Shown in pieces: positions 1 to 8,285 of a DNA stretch of 57,165 nucleotides. The translations under genes and the position numbers were made by a program. Origin of the DNA: JBOFFC01 sp051648405 (GTDB lineage Bacteria; Planctomycetota; Planctomycetia; Pirellulales; Lacipirellulaceae). How positions within the stretch are numbered: position 1 is the stretch's first letter; each line of letters opens with the position of its first letter. The stretch covers positions 1 through 57,165 of the forward strand of contig JBOFFC010000012.1 of NCBI GenBank assembly GCA_051648405.1, in the 5' to 3' direction. Below the pieces are notes generated by a model that was not told the origin of the DNA, did not search any database, and worked only from the letters and a program-made list of their open reading frames with translations.

Positions 1-2
1 GG

Positions 3-245
3 GTCACGGCGACGAGCTCGGCGATCGGCCGGTCCGTCGTCCGGCTGCTGGGGCTCGCCCCCGTCGGGTCGCCGGCCGGGGCAGGGGAGGGCGCCCTCGC
101 ACGGCGCCCCAGGCTCGCCGCGATCAGCCCCCTCACCGCGGCGGCCCTGGCGGAAGTCGGCGCCCCGGCCGACGCCGTGGCGAGCGAGTACACGGCCGAC
201 GGGGTCGTCGCGGCGATCCTCGCCGCGGAACAGCGGGCCGGCTGA
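3..245 (+). CDS. hemD: Uroporphyrinogen-III synthase, C-terminal fragment
   Basis: Only the last 80 residues lie in the window; the frame is open to the left edge and stops with TGA. The stretch VTATSSAIGRSVVRLLG, then RLAAISPLTAAALAEVG and YTADGVVAAIL, matches the C-terminal half of HemD, where the loop after the TSS motif and the xISPxT motif line the substrate cleft. HemD cyclises hydroxymethylbilane to uroporphyrinogen III in haem biosynthesis. This family diverges strongly, so the call rests on motif order rather than overall identity. No other haem gene is in the window. Confidence 0.72.
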   Translation, partial: VTATSSAIGRSVVRLLGLAPVGSPAGAGEGALARRPRLAAISPLTAAALAEVGAPADAVASEYTADGVVAAILAAEQRAG

Positions 246-291
246 CGTCCACCCACGGGAATCGGCGAATCTGCCGTTTGCGTAAGGGGGG

Positions 292-741
292 ATGGCGGGC
301 TGCGAAACGCTGTCGGCTCGCGACGCTAGCAGCCGATCGCTGTGGATGAGTCGGTTCCTGCCAAAGGGCGGGAGCCGATTCGCGTCCCGGCGGGAGTCGT
401 CGGGCGTCCTCCCCACCGCTCCCGCCGAGGCCACGGAGGTCCTCCCCGGGCGACTCGACCGCTGCGCCCTCGCCGGTGCGGCGACGATCGCCATGCCCCT
501 CCATCGCCTCGCGCCGCGCCACGGCCTGTCGGCCGGCGTACGCGTTCCCGCGGGGTTCGCCCCGCTCGCTGACGACGGCGACGCGCCGCACTCCGGCGGT
601 CCCCACGGCCCCGCCGCGGCCGGCGCCGCGCCGCGCCGAGCGCTCCGCGAGCGGCTGCTGCACTACATCCTCGACAGCCACCGGCGGCGAGCGCTGCGGC
701 AGCAGCGCGGGTTCGCGCCGTCTTGCGGCGAGGAGCGCTAA
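292..741 (+). CDS. Hypothetical protein upstream of secreted protease
   Basis: A 149-residue frame rich in Arg, Ala, Pro and Gly. No family is recognised. The case for coding is its strong G/C preference at third codon positions and its placement: it stops 3 bases before the protease start at 745. The C-terminal part, RERLLHYILDSHRRRALRQQ, looks like an amphipathic basic helix. The start is uncertain; the first codons show weaker bias, and ATG at 346 is an alternative. A GAGGAG near its 3' end could serve as ribosome binding site for the protease, which suggests translational coupling. Confidence 0.45.
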   Translation: MAGCETLSARDASSRSLWMSRFLPKGGSRFASRRESSGVLPTAPAEATEVLPGRLDRCALAGAATIAMPLHRLAPRHGLSAGVRVPAGFAPLADDGDAPHSGGPHGPAAAGAAPRRALRERLLHYILDSHRRRALRQQRGFAPSCGEER

Positions 742-744
742 ACA

Positions 745-1737
745 ATGCACGCTCCGCGAATGATCCGATTGCGATTCGTTAGCGCGGCGATCGCCGCGAT
801 CCTTTCCTCTGCTGATTCTTTCGCCGACACGCCCCATCCCGCGGTGTGCCGCGTGATCGTCACCGAGCGCGACGGCACGGCGTTCGGCAGCGGGACGCTG
901 GTCGATGCCCGCGACCAGTACGGACTCGTGGTCACCAACTGGCACGTGGTGCGCGACGCCACGGGACCGATCCACGTCGTGTTCCCCGACGGGTTCCGCA
1001 GCGAGGGGCGGCCGCTGAAGGTGGACGAGCACTGGGACCTGGCGGCGCTGTTGGTCTGGCGGCCCGCGACCGAGCCGGCGCCGATCGCCCCCGCGGCGCC
1101 GCAGCCGGGCGAGCCGCTGGTGATCTGCGGCTACGGCCAAGGGGACTACCGCGCGGCGGCCGGGCGCTGCACGCAGTACTTCGCCCCCGAGGAAGGGATG
1201 CCGCACGAGCTGGTCGAGCTCTCGGTCGAGGCCCGGCAGGGGGACTCGGGGGGGCCGATCTTCAACTCCCGCGGCCAGGTGGCGGGGGTGCTGTTCGGCG
1301 CGGGGCGCGGGACGACCCTCGGGAGTTTCGGGGGACGGGTGCAGTCCTTCCTGGCGACGCTCGCCCCGGACATCGGCCGCAGTGGCCCCGCGCCGGTTGT
1401 CGTGGCCCGGCCGGCGACGCGCCCCTCCAGCGCGGCGATCGACCCGTTTCAGCTCGCCGACGCCCGTGGCGGCGCGGCGCCCGCCAAACCGCTCGCGCCC
1501 GTGGAGCGACCACGGGCGACCACGGCCAGCGTCACGCCGCCGGTCGCGTGGCAGACGGCGAGTCACGAGGCGCGCCCCTCGCTGGCGGCGAGCACGCCGC
1601 TGATCGACTTTGGGCTCCCCTCTGCCGCGAGCACCGCTACGGCGGGGGCGATCGACTTGTCGGAAGACTCGCGGACGCTGCTCGCGCTGGCGGGCCTCGC
1701 GGCGGTCGCGGTCCAGGCGATGAAGCTGGTCGGCTGA
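745..1737 (+). CDS. Secreted trypsin-like serine protease
   Basis: 330 residues with an N-terminal signal peptide (about 1-27). The chymotrypsin-fold catalytic triad is visible: His67 in TNWHVV, Asp98 in HWDLAAL and Ser168 in GDSGGP. It resembles the S1C/Deg-type protease domain but has no PDZ domain. After about residue 205 comes a Pro/Ala-rich linker, then a hydrophobic C-terminal segment (LLALAGLAAVAVQAMKLVG) that may anchor it in a membrane. It probably cleaves periplasmic or envelope proteins; the substrate is unknown. A GAGGAG 9 bases before ATG supports the start. It converges on coaD. Confidence 0.85.
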   Translation: MHAPRMIRLRFVSAAIAAILSSADSFADTPHPAVCRVIVTERDGTAFGSGTLVDARDQYGLVVTNWHVVRDATGPIHVVFPDGFRSEGRPLKVDEHWDLAALLVWRPATEPAPIAPAAPQPGEPLVICGYGQGDYRAAAGRCTQYFAPEEGMPHELVELSVEARQGDSGGPIFNSRGQVAGVLFGAGRGTTLGSFGGRVQSFLATLAPDIGRSGPAPVVVARPATRPSSAAIDPFQLADARGGAAPAKPLAPVERPRATTASVTPPVAWQTASHEARPSLAASTPLIDFGLPSAASTATAGAIDLSEDSRTLLALAGLAAVAVQAMKLVG

Positions 1738-1754
1738 GCCTCCTCCAGCGCCGT

Positions 1755-2273
1755 TCAGCCTTCTTCGGGGCCGCCGCGCCACTCGGGGAGCTTCTCGCGC
1801 AGCGCGGGGATGATCTCGCGCGGGACGAACTTCGCGAGCTCGTCGTCGCTCGCCAACGGCGTGATCTGCTTGATGAGCGTGCTCGAGACGTGCGAGAACT
1901 CGTCGCCGGCCATGAAGAAGACCGTCTCGATCTCGGGGTCGAGCTTGCGGTTGGCGAGGATCATCGTGAACTCGGCCTCCATGTCGGTCACGCTGCGAAC
2001 GCCGCGGACGATCAGCCTGGCGCCGCACTCTCGGACGAACCGCACCGCCAGCCCGTTGAACGGCCGGACGTGGACGTGGTCGAGCCCCGCCGTGGCGACC
2101 GCCGCCTCGACCAGCGCGACACGCTCTTCGATCGAGAAGGTCGCCGCCTTGTGGGCGTTCATGCCGACCCCCACGACGAGCTCGTCGGCGACCAGCCGAG
2201 CGCGCTGGATGACGTTCAGGTGCCCCAGCGTCACGGGGTCGAACGAACCGGTGTAGACGGCGCAGCGCTTCAT
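1755..2273 (-). CDS. coaD: Phosphopantetheine adenylyltransferase
   Basis: 172 residues, close to the usual 160 or so. CoaD transfers AMP from ATP to 4'-phosphopantetheine, giving dephospho-CoA. The nucleotidyltransferase signature GSFDPVTLGH sits at residues 9-18 (the TxGH form). RGVRSVTDMEAEF and the SSTLIKQI motif, both typical of the family, follow. ATG at 2273 is chosen because the family starts directly with MKRCAVYTGSFDP; the open frame continues upstream but that part lacks similarity. The C terminus is about ten residues longer than usual. It is not linked to other CoA genes. Confidence 0.95.
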   Translation of the reverse strand: MKRCAVYTGSFDPVTLGHLNVIQRARLVADELVVGVGMNAHKAATFSIEERVALVEAAVATAGLDHVHVRPFNGLAVRFVRECGARLIVRGVRSVTDMEAEFTMILANRKLDPEIETVFFMAGDEFSHVSSTLIKQITPLASDDELAKFVPREIIPALREKLPEWRGGPEEG

Positions 2274-2463
2274 GGCGGGGGGCGAGACCGGCGCGGTCCG
2301 GGCTGGGGGAGAGCAAGGGGTAGTCACGGCCGAGCCGCGGGATGCCATACTAGAGCTCGCCGCGAGCGACTGGAGTCTAATCCGGAACGCCGGGCGAAGC
2401 AGCGCAGGACCCGAGCGCAGCTCGCGGCGTCGCTAGTCGTTTAGGTCGAGAGGCGAACTTCCG

Positions 2464-3687
2464 ATGGGTTGGCGTGCCGCCGTACTGGCCTGGATCGCGC
2501 TCGGGGCCTCGGCCGAGGGCCTGGCGCAGTCGTCGCGCGTGGTGTGGGACAAACTCCGCCAACGGATGGTCGATGACGAGATCGTCGGCGCGGGGATCAC
2601 CGATAAACGCGTGATCGCGGCAATGCGATCGACGCCGCGCCACGAGTTCGTGCCGCTCGGCGACCGGCGGCTGGCGTACTTCGACATGGCCCTGCCGATC
2701 GGGTCGCAGCAGACGATCTCGCCGCCGTACGTCGTCGCCTTCATGACGCAGGCGCTCGAGCCGAAGGGGACCGACCGCGTGCTCGAGATCGGCACCGGCT
2801 CGGGCTACCAAGCGGCCGTCCTGGCGCCACTGGTGCGCGACGTGTACACGATCGAGATCGTCCCCGACCTGGGGCGTAAGGCGGAGAAGACGCTCCGCAG
2901 GCTCAAGTACGGGAACGTCCACACGCGGGTCGGCGACGGCTTCGCCGGTTGGCCCGAAGCCGCGCCCTTCGACAAGATCATCGTCACGTGCTCCCCCGAG
3001 TCCCCCCCCAAGCCGCTCGTCGAACAGCTCGCCGAGGGGGGCCGGATGGTGATCCCGGTTGGCGAGCGTCACCAGCAGAACCTGTGCCTGATGCGCAAGG
3101 TCGATGGCGAGCTCGAGCGCGAGTCGCTGACCGCCACGCTGTTCGTGCCGATGACCGGCCAGGCCGAAGAGCGCCGCCAGAAGCTCCCCGACGCGTCCAA
3201 TCCCCGCGTCAACAACGGCGGCTTCGAAGAGGAGGGGCCCAAGGAACGCGACCAGCGTCGCCCCGCCGGGTGGCACTACGTGCGTCAAGCGAACCTGGTC
3301 GATGACAGCGACGCGCCGCAGGGGACCCGCTTTCTTCGCTTCGAGAACAGCGACCCGGGGCGCGGTTCGCAGGCGCTGCAAGGCTTCGCGATCGACGGCC
3401 GCAAGGTGTCCCGTCTGAAGGTCTCGTTCCGGGCCCGCGGCGAGGGGCTCCGCAGCGGGCTCACGCCGGCCGACACGCCGCGCGTGCTGGTGACGTTCTA
3501 CGACGACCGCCGGGGGGCGATCGCCGACGAGCCGATCGGGCCACTGCGGGGCTGGTTCCCTTGGACGCCGTTCGAGCGGACCGTCGCGATCCCGCTCAAG
3601 GCCCGCGAGGGGATCGTGCGGATCGGCCTGCTGGGGGGAGTCGGGCGGCTCGACCTCGACGCGGTCAGTGTGGCGGTCGAGCCGTGA
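2464..3687 (+). CDS. pcm: Exported protein-L-isoaspartate O-methyltransferase with extra C-terminal domain
   Basis: 407 residues. Residues 1-22 are a signal peptide (hydrophobic core, then SAEGLAQ). Residues 25-240 are a complete PIMT: the motif SQQTISPPYVVAFMTQAL (81-98) and the SAM-binding loop VLEIGTGSGYQ (106-116) are intact. PIMT methylates isoaspartyl residues in aged proteins to start repair. Residues 245-407 form an added beta-rich domain beginning NNGGFEEEGP and ending LDLDAVSVAVEP, like carbohydrate-binding jelly-roll modules seen in other planctomycete exported proteins. Usual PIMTs are cytoplasmic and about 210 residues. How SAM would reach an exported enzyme is unclear. Confidence 0.88.
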   Translation: MGWRAAVLAWIALGASAEGLAQSSRVVWDKLRQRMVDDEIVGAGITDKRVIAAMRSTPRHEFVPLGDRRLAYFDMALPIGSQQTISPPYVVAFMTQALEPKGTDRVLEIGTGSGYQAAVLAPLVRDVYTIEIVPDLGRKAEKTLRRLKYGNVHTRVGDGFAGWPEAAPFDKIIVTCSPESPPKPLVEQLAEGGRMVIPVGERHQQNLCLMRKVDGELERESLTATLFVPMTGQAEERRQKLPDASNPRVNNGGFEEEGPKERDQRRPAGWHYVRQANLVDDSDAPQGTRFLRFENSDPGRGSQALQGFAIDGRKVSRLKVSFRARGEGLRSGLTPADTPRVLVTFYDDRRGAIADEPIGPLRGWFPWTPFERTVAIPLKAREGIVRIGLLGGVGRLDLDAVSVAVEP

Positions 3688-3842
3688 CGTGACCGGCCGC
3701 TGCGGCCGGGGCTCGCGGGCCCGTTTGGCGACGCGGTGGCCTTCAATCGACCCCAACCCCCCACGCACCCGGCACGACCCCCCCGGCCCGAAATGCCGCG
3801 GGTGGTACAGTCGGCGTGGCCGCTACTATTTGCCCAGGTTGC

Positions 3843-3870
3843 TTGAATCATCGGTCAAGGAAGCTATCTT
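3843..3870 (+). promoter_or_regulatory. Possible sigma-70-type promoter before the TIGR03000 gene
   Basis: TTGAAT (3843-3848), 16 bases, then TATCTT (3865-3870), about 80 bases before ATG at 3949. It lies in an AT-richer island of the 261-base gap between pcm and the TIGR03000 gene. The match to the consensus is only moderate. Confidence 0.3.
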
Positions 3871-3948
3871 ACACGCTCCGGACCTAACCCCGGGGCGACC
3901 ACCTGGCGCCCACCCCCCGAGTTTTGCATTGCAGGAGTCAGCAGTAAC

Positions 3949-5175
3949 ATGAAGTCACGCAATTGGTTTTCGAGCGTCGCCGTCGCTGGAGTAGCGGTCG
4001 CGATTGCCTTGGTAGCGGGTGGTTCGACCGCCGACGCCTTCTGGGCGAGCCACGGCGGGATGGGTTCCTTCGGCGGCCGTGGTAGCCACGGCTCGGCTGG
4101 CGGCTACGGCTCGGCCGGCGGCTACGGGTCAGCCGGCGGATACGCCTCGGCTGGCAGCTATGGGTCTGCCGGCAGCCACGGCGGCTTCGGTGGCCGTCGC
4201 CACGTCACCGCCTACGTCAGCGTCGGTTCGCACGGCAGCACGGGGTCGGCTGGTAGCTACGGCTCGGCTGGCGGCTATGCATCGTCGGGCAGCTACGGTT
4301 CGGCCGGCAGCGCTGGCTCGCACGGCGTTGGTCCGCTGCGTCGCCTCGCCGCCCACATCCGCGCCAAGCACGCTTCGCACGGCAGCTCCGGTTCGTACGG
4401 TTCGTCTGGCTCCTACGGCAGCTCGGGCTCGCACGGCGGCTACGCCGTGGGCAGCTCGTCGCACGGCAGCTCGGGTTCGTACGGGGGCGCCGTCTCGTAC
4501 GAAACCTCGTACGGCAGCACCGGCTCGTTCGGCAGCTCTGGCAGCCACGGCAGCACCGGTGGCGTGATCTACGAGAGCGCCGGCAGCGCCGGTTCGCATG
4601 GTGGTTACTCGTCGGTCGTGACCGGCGAGACCGTCGTCGCTTCGACCGAGTCGGCCGCGGGCTCGCTGATGGTGAACGTCCCCGCCGACGCCAAGGTGTT
4701 CGTGAACGACCACCTGACGACCAGCACGGGCACGGCCCGCAGCTTCGTCTCGAACGGGCTGAAGGTTGGGCAGAGCTACACCTACCGCGTGCGTGTCGAG
4801 TACACCCGCGACGGCAAGCCGGTCACCGAGAACAAGGTCGCCACACTGCGCGGTGGCGCGTCGGCCTCGCTGGCGTTCGGCGACCAGCCGACGCTGGCCG
4901 AGGAAGTGGCCCCCGTCGCGACGAAGCTGACGCTTTCCGTCCCGGCAGAGGCCAAGGTGACCCTCGCCGGAGCGACCACGTCGCAGACCGGCGCCGAGCG
5001 TGAGTTCACGACTACTCGCCTGGCCGACGGCCAGACGTGGGACGGCTACAAGGTCGTCGTCGAGCTCAACGGCGAGACCCAGGAGCGCACGATTGCCCTC
5101 CGCGGCGGCGATGCGCAGCACCTGGAGTTCGACTTCGAAGCCGCCAAGGTCGAGACGGTCGCTTCGCTGAACTGA
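3949..5175 (+). CDS. Exported Gly/Ser/Tyr/His-repeat protein with two TIGR03000 domains
   Basis: 408 residues. Residues 1-30 are a signal peptide ending ADAFW. Residues 35-230 consist of degenerate tripeptide-like repeats, mostly GSAGGY, GSAGSY, GSSGSY and GSHG, broken once by a basic stretch (VGPLRRLAAHIRAKHASHG). Two copies of the planctomycete TIGR03000 domain follow: about 238-305 (LMVNVPADAKVFVNDH) and about 325-400 (LTLSVPAEAKVTLAGA). TIGR03000 is known only as an uncharacterised planctomycete domain. The repeats resemble adhesive or structural low-complexity proteins, so a cell-surface role is an inference. It is followed by a strong terminator, so it is transcribed alone. Confidence 0.85.
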   Translation: MKSRNWFSSVAVAGVAVAIALVAGGSTADAFWASHGGMGSFGGRGSHGSAGGYGSAGGYGSAGGYASAGSYGSAGSHGGFGGRRHVTAYVSVGSHGSTGSAGSYGSAGGYASSGSYGSAGSAGSHGVGPLRRLAAHIRAKHASHGSSGSYGSSGSYGSSGSHGGYAVGSSSHGSSGSYGGAVSYETSYGSTGSFGSSGSHGSTGGVIYESAGSAGSHGGYSSVVTGETVVASTESAAGSLMVNVPADAKVFVNDHLTTSTGTARSFVSNGLKVGQSYTYRVRVEYTRDGKPVTENKVATLRGGASASLAFGDQPTLAEEVAPVATKLTLSVPAEAKVTLAGATTSQTGAEREFTTTRLADGQTWDGYKVVVELNGETQERTIALRGGDAQHLEFDFEAAKVETVASLN

Positions 5176-5254
5176 CGCCGCGAACTGGGAGCGCCCCCGA
5201 GCGGCTGGCGCCTGCTAGCAAGTTCGGGCGATTCGCTAGCGGAACGCGAGACAC

Positions 5255-5289
5255 CCCCCGCATCGGCATTGCCCGATGCGGGGGTTTTT
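5255..5289 (+). terminator. Rho-independent terminator after the TIGR03000 gene
   Basis: A perfect 12-bp stem, CCCCCGCATCGG paired with CCGATGCGGGGG, with a 6-base loop, followed by TTTTT (5285-5289). It lies about 80 bases after the TIGR03000 stop and separates it from the HTTM operon. Confidence 0.92.
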
Positions 5290-5386
5290 CGTTTGCTACG
5301 CGTTCGATAGGGGAGGGCGTTCGAAAGGGCAGGGGAGTCGCCCCCGCCCGCGGCCCTTCCCCCGCTACGGACGGCTTGCGGAACCG

Positions 5387-6115
5387 ATGGCAGCCCCGAC
5401 CCCTCCGCCCCCGGCGGACAAGAAAAAGCAGACGCCCCCCGCGCCGACTCCCAAAAAGGAGCCGGTCCCCAAGCGGCCGCTCGCGCCGGGGGAGCTCTCG
5501 GGGTGGTTCAAGACCATGCTGAGCGTCGGGGCCGCGTGGCACGTTGTGGCGGTGTTCCTGCCGCCACTCTCGATCACGGCGAGCTCGGAGCTAACGACCG
5601 GCGTTGCGCAGAGCCCCTGGCTCCGCTGGTACACCGACCCGCTCTACCTGAACCAGGGCTACAGCTTCTTCGCTCCCGACCCGCCGATCAACAACCTGGT
5701 CCGCTACACGGTCACCGACGCCTCGGGGGGAACGCTCGCCGAGGGGGAGTTCCCCAACCGCGCGCAGCAGTGGCCGCGTCTGTACTACCACCGGCACATG
5801 ATGCTCGCCGACCAGGCCCCCAACGGCCCCGGCGGTCAGGGGTCGCTGGAGTGGTTACAACTCTCGCTGCGCGGCTACGCGCGGGTGCTGCTGCGTCGCC
5901 ACGAGGGCGCCGCCGAGGCGCGGCTCGACTACGTGCGGCACGACCCTTTGCTGCCGGCCGAAGTACAACGGGGAGATGACGCGAACGCGCCCGAGAAGTT
6001 CGTCGCGCTGACGAGCGTCGTCGAGCGCGCGAGCGACCTGGCGACGCCCCTCTGGACGGCGCCCCCCGAGCCCGACCCGATCGGCGAGCCTCTCCCCTCA
6101 GGAGAGCCGCAATGA
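5387..6115 (+). CDS. Conserved membrane-associated partner of HTTM protein
   Basis: 242 residues. The N terminus (1-38) is Pro/Lys-rich and charged, and a single hydrophobic segment follows at about 45-65 (MLSVGAAWHVVAVFLPPLS). The rest is soluble and carries LNQGYSFFAPDPPINNLVRY, a pattern found in planctomycete proteins encoded next to HTTM proteins. ATG at 5387 is preferred over upstream in-frame codons because those overlap the terminator region. Its stop overlaps the HTTM start (ATGA), so the two are translationally coupled and probably act as a pair in the membrane. The biochemical role is unknown. Confidence 0.75.
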   Translation: MAAPTPPPPADKKKQTPPAPTPKKEPVPKRPLAPGELSGWFKTMLSVGAAWHVVAVFLPPLSITASSELTTGVAQSPWLRWYTDPLYLNQGYSFFAPDPPINNLVRYTVTDASGGTLAEGEFPNRAQQWPRLYYHRHMMLADQAPNGPGGQGSLEWLQLSLRGYARVLLRRHEGAAEARLDYVRHDPLLPAEVQRGDDANAPEKFVALTSVVERASDLATPLWTAPPEPDPIGEPLPSGEPQ

Positions 6116-7095
6116 CCAACGTTTGGACCGCCATACGCGGGCACTTCGCCGCCTGGGGCCGCGCGTGGGACCGGTTCTGGTTCACGGCGGTGGACCCCGC
6201 TCCCCTGTGCGCCATCCGCGTCGTCACGGGGCTGCTGCTCCTGTGGACCCACCTGGTGTGGTCGATCGGCCTCGCCGACTTCTTCGGCCCCAACGGCTGG
6301 CTGCCGGCCGACCTCTACGAGGCCGCGCACCAAGGCCGCATGACGACCAGCGTGTTCGACTACCTGGGGTCGGGATGGTTGCTGTGGACCGTCCACGTGC
6401 TGAACCTGATCGCGTTCTTGATGCTGACCATCGGCTGGTGGACGCGCTTCGCCGCGGTCTGGTCGTTCGTCGCGGCGGTCGAGTACGCCACGCGGGTCAC
6501 GGGGGGGGCGTTCTTCGGGCTCGACAAGATCAATTGCCTGTTGGCGATGTACGTGATGCTCGGCCCGAGCGGCGCGCGGTACTCGGTGGACGCACTGCGT
6601 CGCGGCGGCGCCGAAGCGGCCAAGAGCGTGATGGCAAACTTCGCCCTCCGCCTGCTGCAGCTCCACCTGTGCGTCGTCTACTTGTTCTCGGGGCTTGGCA
6701 AGCTCCAAGGGGATCGCTGGTGGGACGGGACGGCGACTTGGTTCTCGGTCGCCAATCCCGAATACCGCTCGCTCGACATGACGTGGATGGCCAACCACCT
6801 GTGGCTGATCGACCTGCTGACCCACGGCACGGTCTTCTTCGAGCTGTTCTACGCGGCGCTCATCTGGCCGCTGCTGACGCGCCCCTGGATGCTGCTGGGG
6901 GCGATCAGCGTCCACGGCTTTATTGGCCTAGCGATGGGGATGCCCGAGTTCGCGCTGGCGATGCTGACGGCGAACATGGCGTTCCTGTCGGCGGGCTTCG
7001 TGCGGGGGTTGCTCGACCCGGTGACGAACCGCCTCGCGGCGCCGTTCGCGAAGCGGGCCCCGAAGGCCGAGCCGACGCCCAGCCGCGAACGGTAG
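6112..7095 (+). CDS. HTTM-domain (vitamin K gamma-carboxylase-like) membrane protein
   Basis: 327 residues with about seven hydrophobic segments. Features of the HTTM family are visible: RVVTGLLLLW early, FFGPNGWLP in the first loop, and LLQLHLCVVYLFSGLGKLQG followed by WWDGTATWF in the middle. The family includes vitamin K-dependent gamma-carboxylase, but most bacterial members have unknown reactions. AGGAG lies before ATG inside the upstream gene, and the two genes overlap by four bases. The lysine in SGLGKLQG matches a conserved family position. Confidence 0.85.
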   Translation: MTNVWTAIRGHFAAWGRAWDRFWFTAVDPAPLCAIRVVTGLLLLWTHLVWSIGLADFFGPNGWLPADLYEAAHQGRMTTSVFDYLGSGWLLWTVHVLNLIAFLMLTIGWWTRFAAVWSFVAAVEYATRVTGGAFFGLDKINCLLAMYVMLGPSGARYSVDALRRGGAEAAKSVMANFALRLLQLHLCVVYLFSGLGKLQGDRWWDGTATWFSVANPEYRSLDMTWMANHLWLIDLLTHGTVFFELFYAALIWPLLTRPWMLLGAISVHGFIGLAMGMPEFALAMLTANMAFLSAGFVRGLLDPVTNRLAAPFAKRAPKAEPTPSRER

Positions 7096-7268
7096 AGGGC
7101 AGGGCAGGGGGGGGGCGGTCCGAGGGCTTGCGCCCGGCGGCTCACGCGGGACGGTCAGGCAGCGCGGTGCGCTGGCCCGGGGCCCACGGGCCGTCTAAAC
7201 TACGGGACCACCGTGCGAGGGTAAGCCCGCGCCGTCGATCCCACTCCTTCAGCCTCTGCCTTTCCGAC

Positions 7269-8282
7269 GTGTTCGAGACCATCGCAATCGTGGGCGCTAC
7301 CGGCGCCGTGGGCCGCTTGATCCGCCAAATGCTCGAAGAGCGCGACTTCCCTGCGAAGCGGGTGAAGATGCTCGCCTCGGCCCGCTCGGCGGGGACGACG
7401 GTCCGCTTCCGTGGCGGGGACGTGCTGGTCGAAGAGATGACCCCCGAGGCGTTCATCGGCGTGGACCTGGCGATCGGCAGCACCCCCGACGCCGTGGCGA
7501 AGGAATTCGTCCCCTGGGCCAAAGCGGCCGGCTGCGTCGTCGTCGATGAGAGCGGCTTCTGGCGGATGGACCCCACCGTGCCGCTGGTGATCCCCGAGGT
7601 AAACCCCGAGGCGGCTTTCACGCACCAAGGCCTGATCGCGAGCCCCAACTGCAGCACCACGCAGATGGTGCAGGCGCTCAAGCCGCTGCACGACGCGGGT
7701 CGGGTGCGGCGCGTCGTCGTGAGCACTTACCAGGCGACAAGCGGCGCCGGGGTAGGGGGGCAGCAAGAGCTGATCGACGCCTCGCGCGCTGCGCTCGACG
7801 GCGCCAGCTTCGCCCCCGCGACGTTCGCCCACTCGATCGCCTTCAACCTGATCCCGCAGATCGGCTCGTCGAAGCACGCCGGCTACACGTCGGAAGAGAT
7901 GAAGATGGTCTTCGAGACCCGCAAGATCCTCGGCGACGAGTCGATCCAGGTCTGCCCGACCTGCGTACGCGTGCCGGTGAGCAACTGCCACAGCGAGAGC
8001 ATCCTCGTCGAGACCGAGCGCAAGATCACGGCCGACGAGGCCCGCAAGCTGTTCGCGGCGACCCCCGGGCTGAAGGTCCTCGACGACCTACCCAGCGGCA
8101 AGTACCCGATGCCCAAGGACTGCGACGGCGACGACGCGACCTACATCGGCCGCATCCGCGAGGACCTGTCGAGCCCCAACGGCCTGGCGTTCTGGTGCGT
8201 GAGCGACAACCTGCGCAAGGGCGCCGCCACCAACGCGGTGCAGATCGCCGAGTTGCTGGCCTCGCGCAGCGCCGCGGTTTGA
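7269..8282 (+). CDS. asd: Aspartate-semialdehyde dehydrogenase
   Basis: 337 residues. The enzyme reduces L-aspartyl-4-phosphate to the semialdehyde with NADPH, in lysine, methionine, threonine and diaminopimelate synthesis. The Rossmann motif is IVGATGAVG (7-15), the catalytic cysteine is Cys128 in SPNCSTTQ, and the catalytic histidine is His241 in SNCHSES. GTG at 7269 is chosen because it places the Rossmann strand at the N terminus; the frame stays open far upstream only because it overlaps the HTTM gene in another frame. truA starts 3 bases after its stop. Confidence 0.95.
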   Translation: MFETIAIVGATGAVGRLIRQMLEERDFPAKRVKMLASARSAGTTVRFRGGDVLVEEMTPEAFIGVDLAIGSTPDAVAKEFVPWAKAAGCVVVDESGFWRMDPTVPLVIPEVNPEAAFTHQGLIASPNCSTTQMVQALKPLHDAGRVRRVVVSTYQATSGAGVGGQQELIDASRAALDGASFAPATFAHSIAFNLIPQIGSSKHAGYTSEEMKMVFETRKILGDESIQVCPTCVRVPVSNCHSESILVETERKITADEARKLFAATPGLKVLDDLPSGKYPMPKDCDGDDATYIGRIREDLSSPNGLAFWCVSDNLRKGAATNAVQIAELLASRSAAV

Positions 8283-8285
8283 CGC

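Noticed and set aside
326..340. Third copy of the CTAGCAGC repeat
   Set aside because: Only CTAGCAGCC matches; no second arm or inner sequence nearby.
133..2316. 727-residue minus-strand open frame
   Set aside because: Arg/Ala-rich shadow opposite the protease and hypothetical genes; no motifs, and it covers coaD in another frame.
2341..2360. Promoter-like CATACTAGAG upstream of pcm
   Set aside because: No -35 partner at a suitable distance on either strand.
846..2444. 532-residue plus-strand open frame
   Set aside because: Shadow of the protease gene and antisense of coaD; no family features.
6123..8282. 719-residue frame that would fuse an N-terminal part to Asd
   Set aside because: The first 380 residues are an out-of-frame reading of the HTTM gene; Asd proper starts at GTG 7269.
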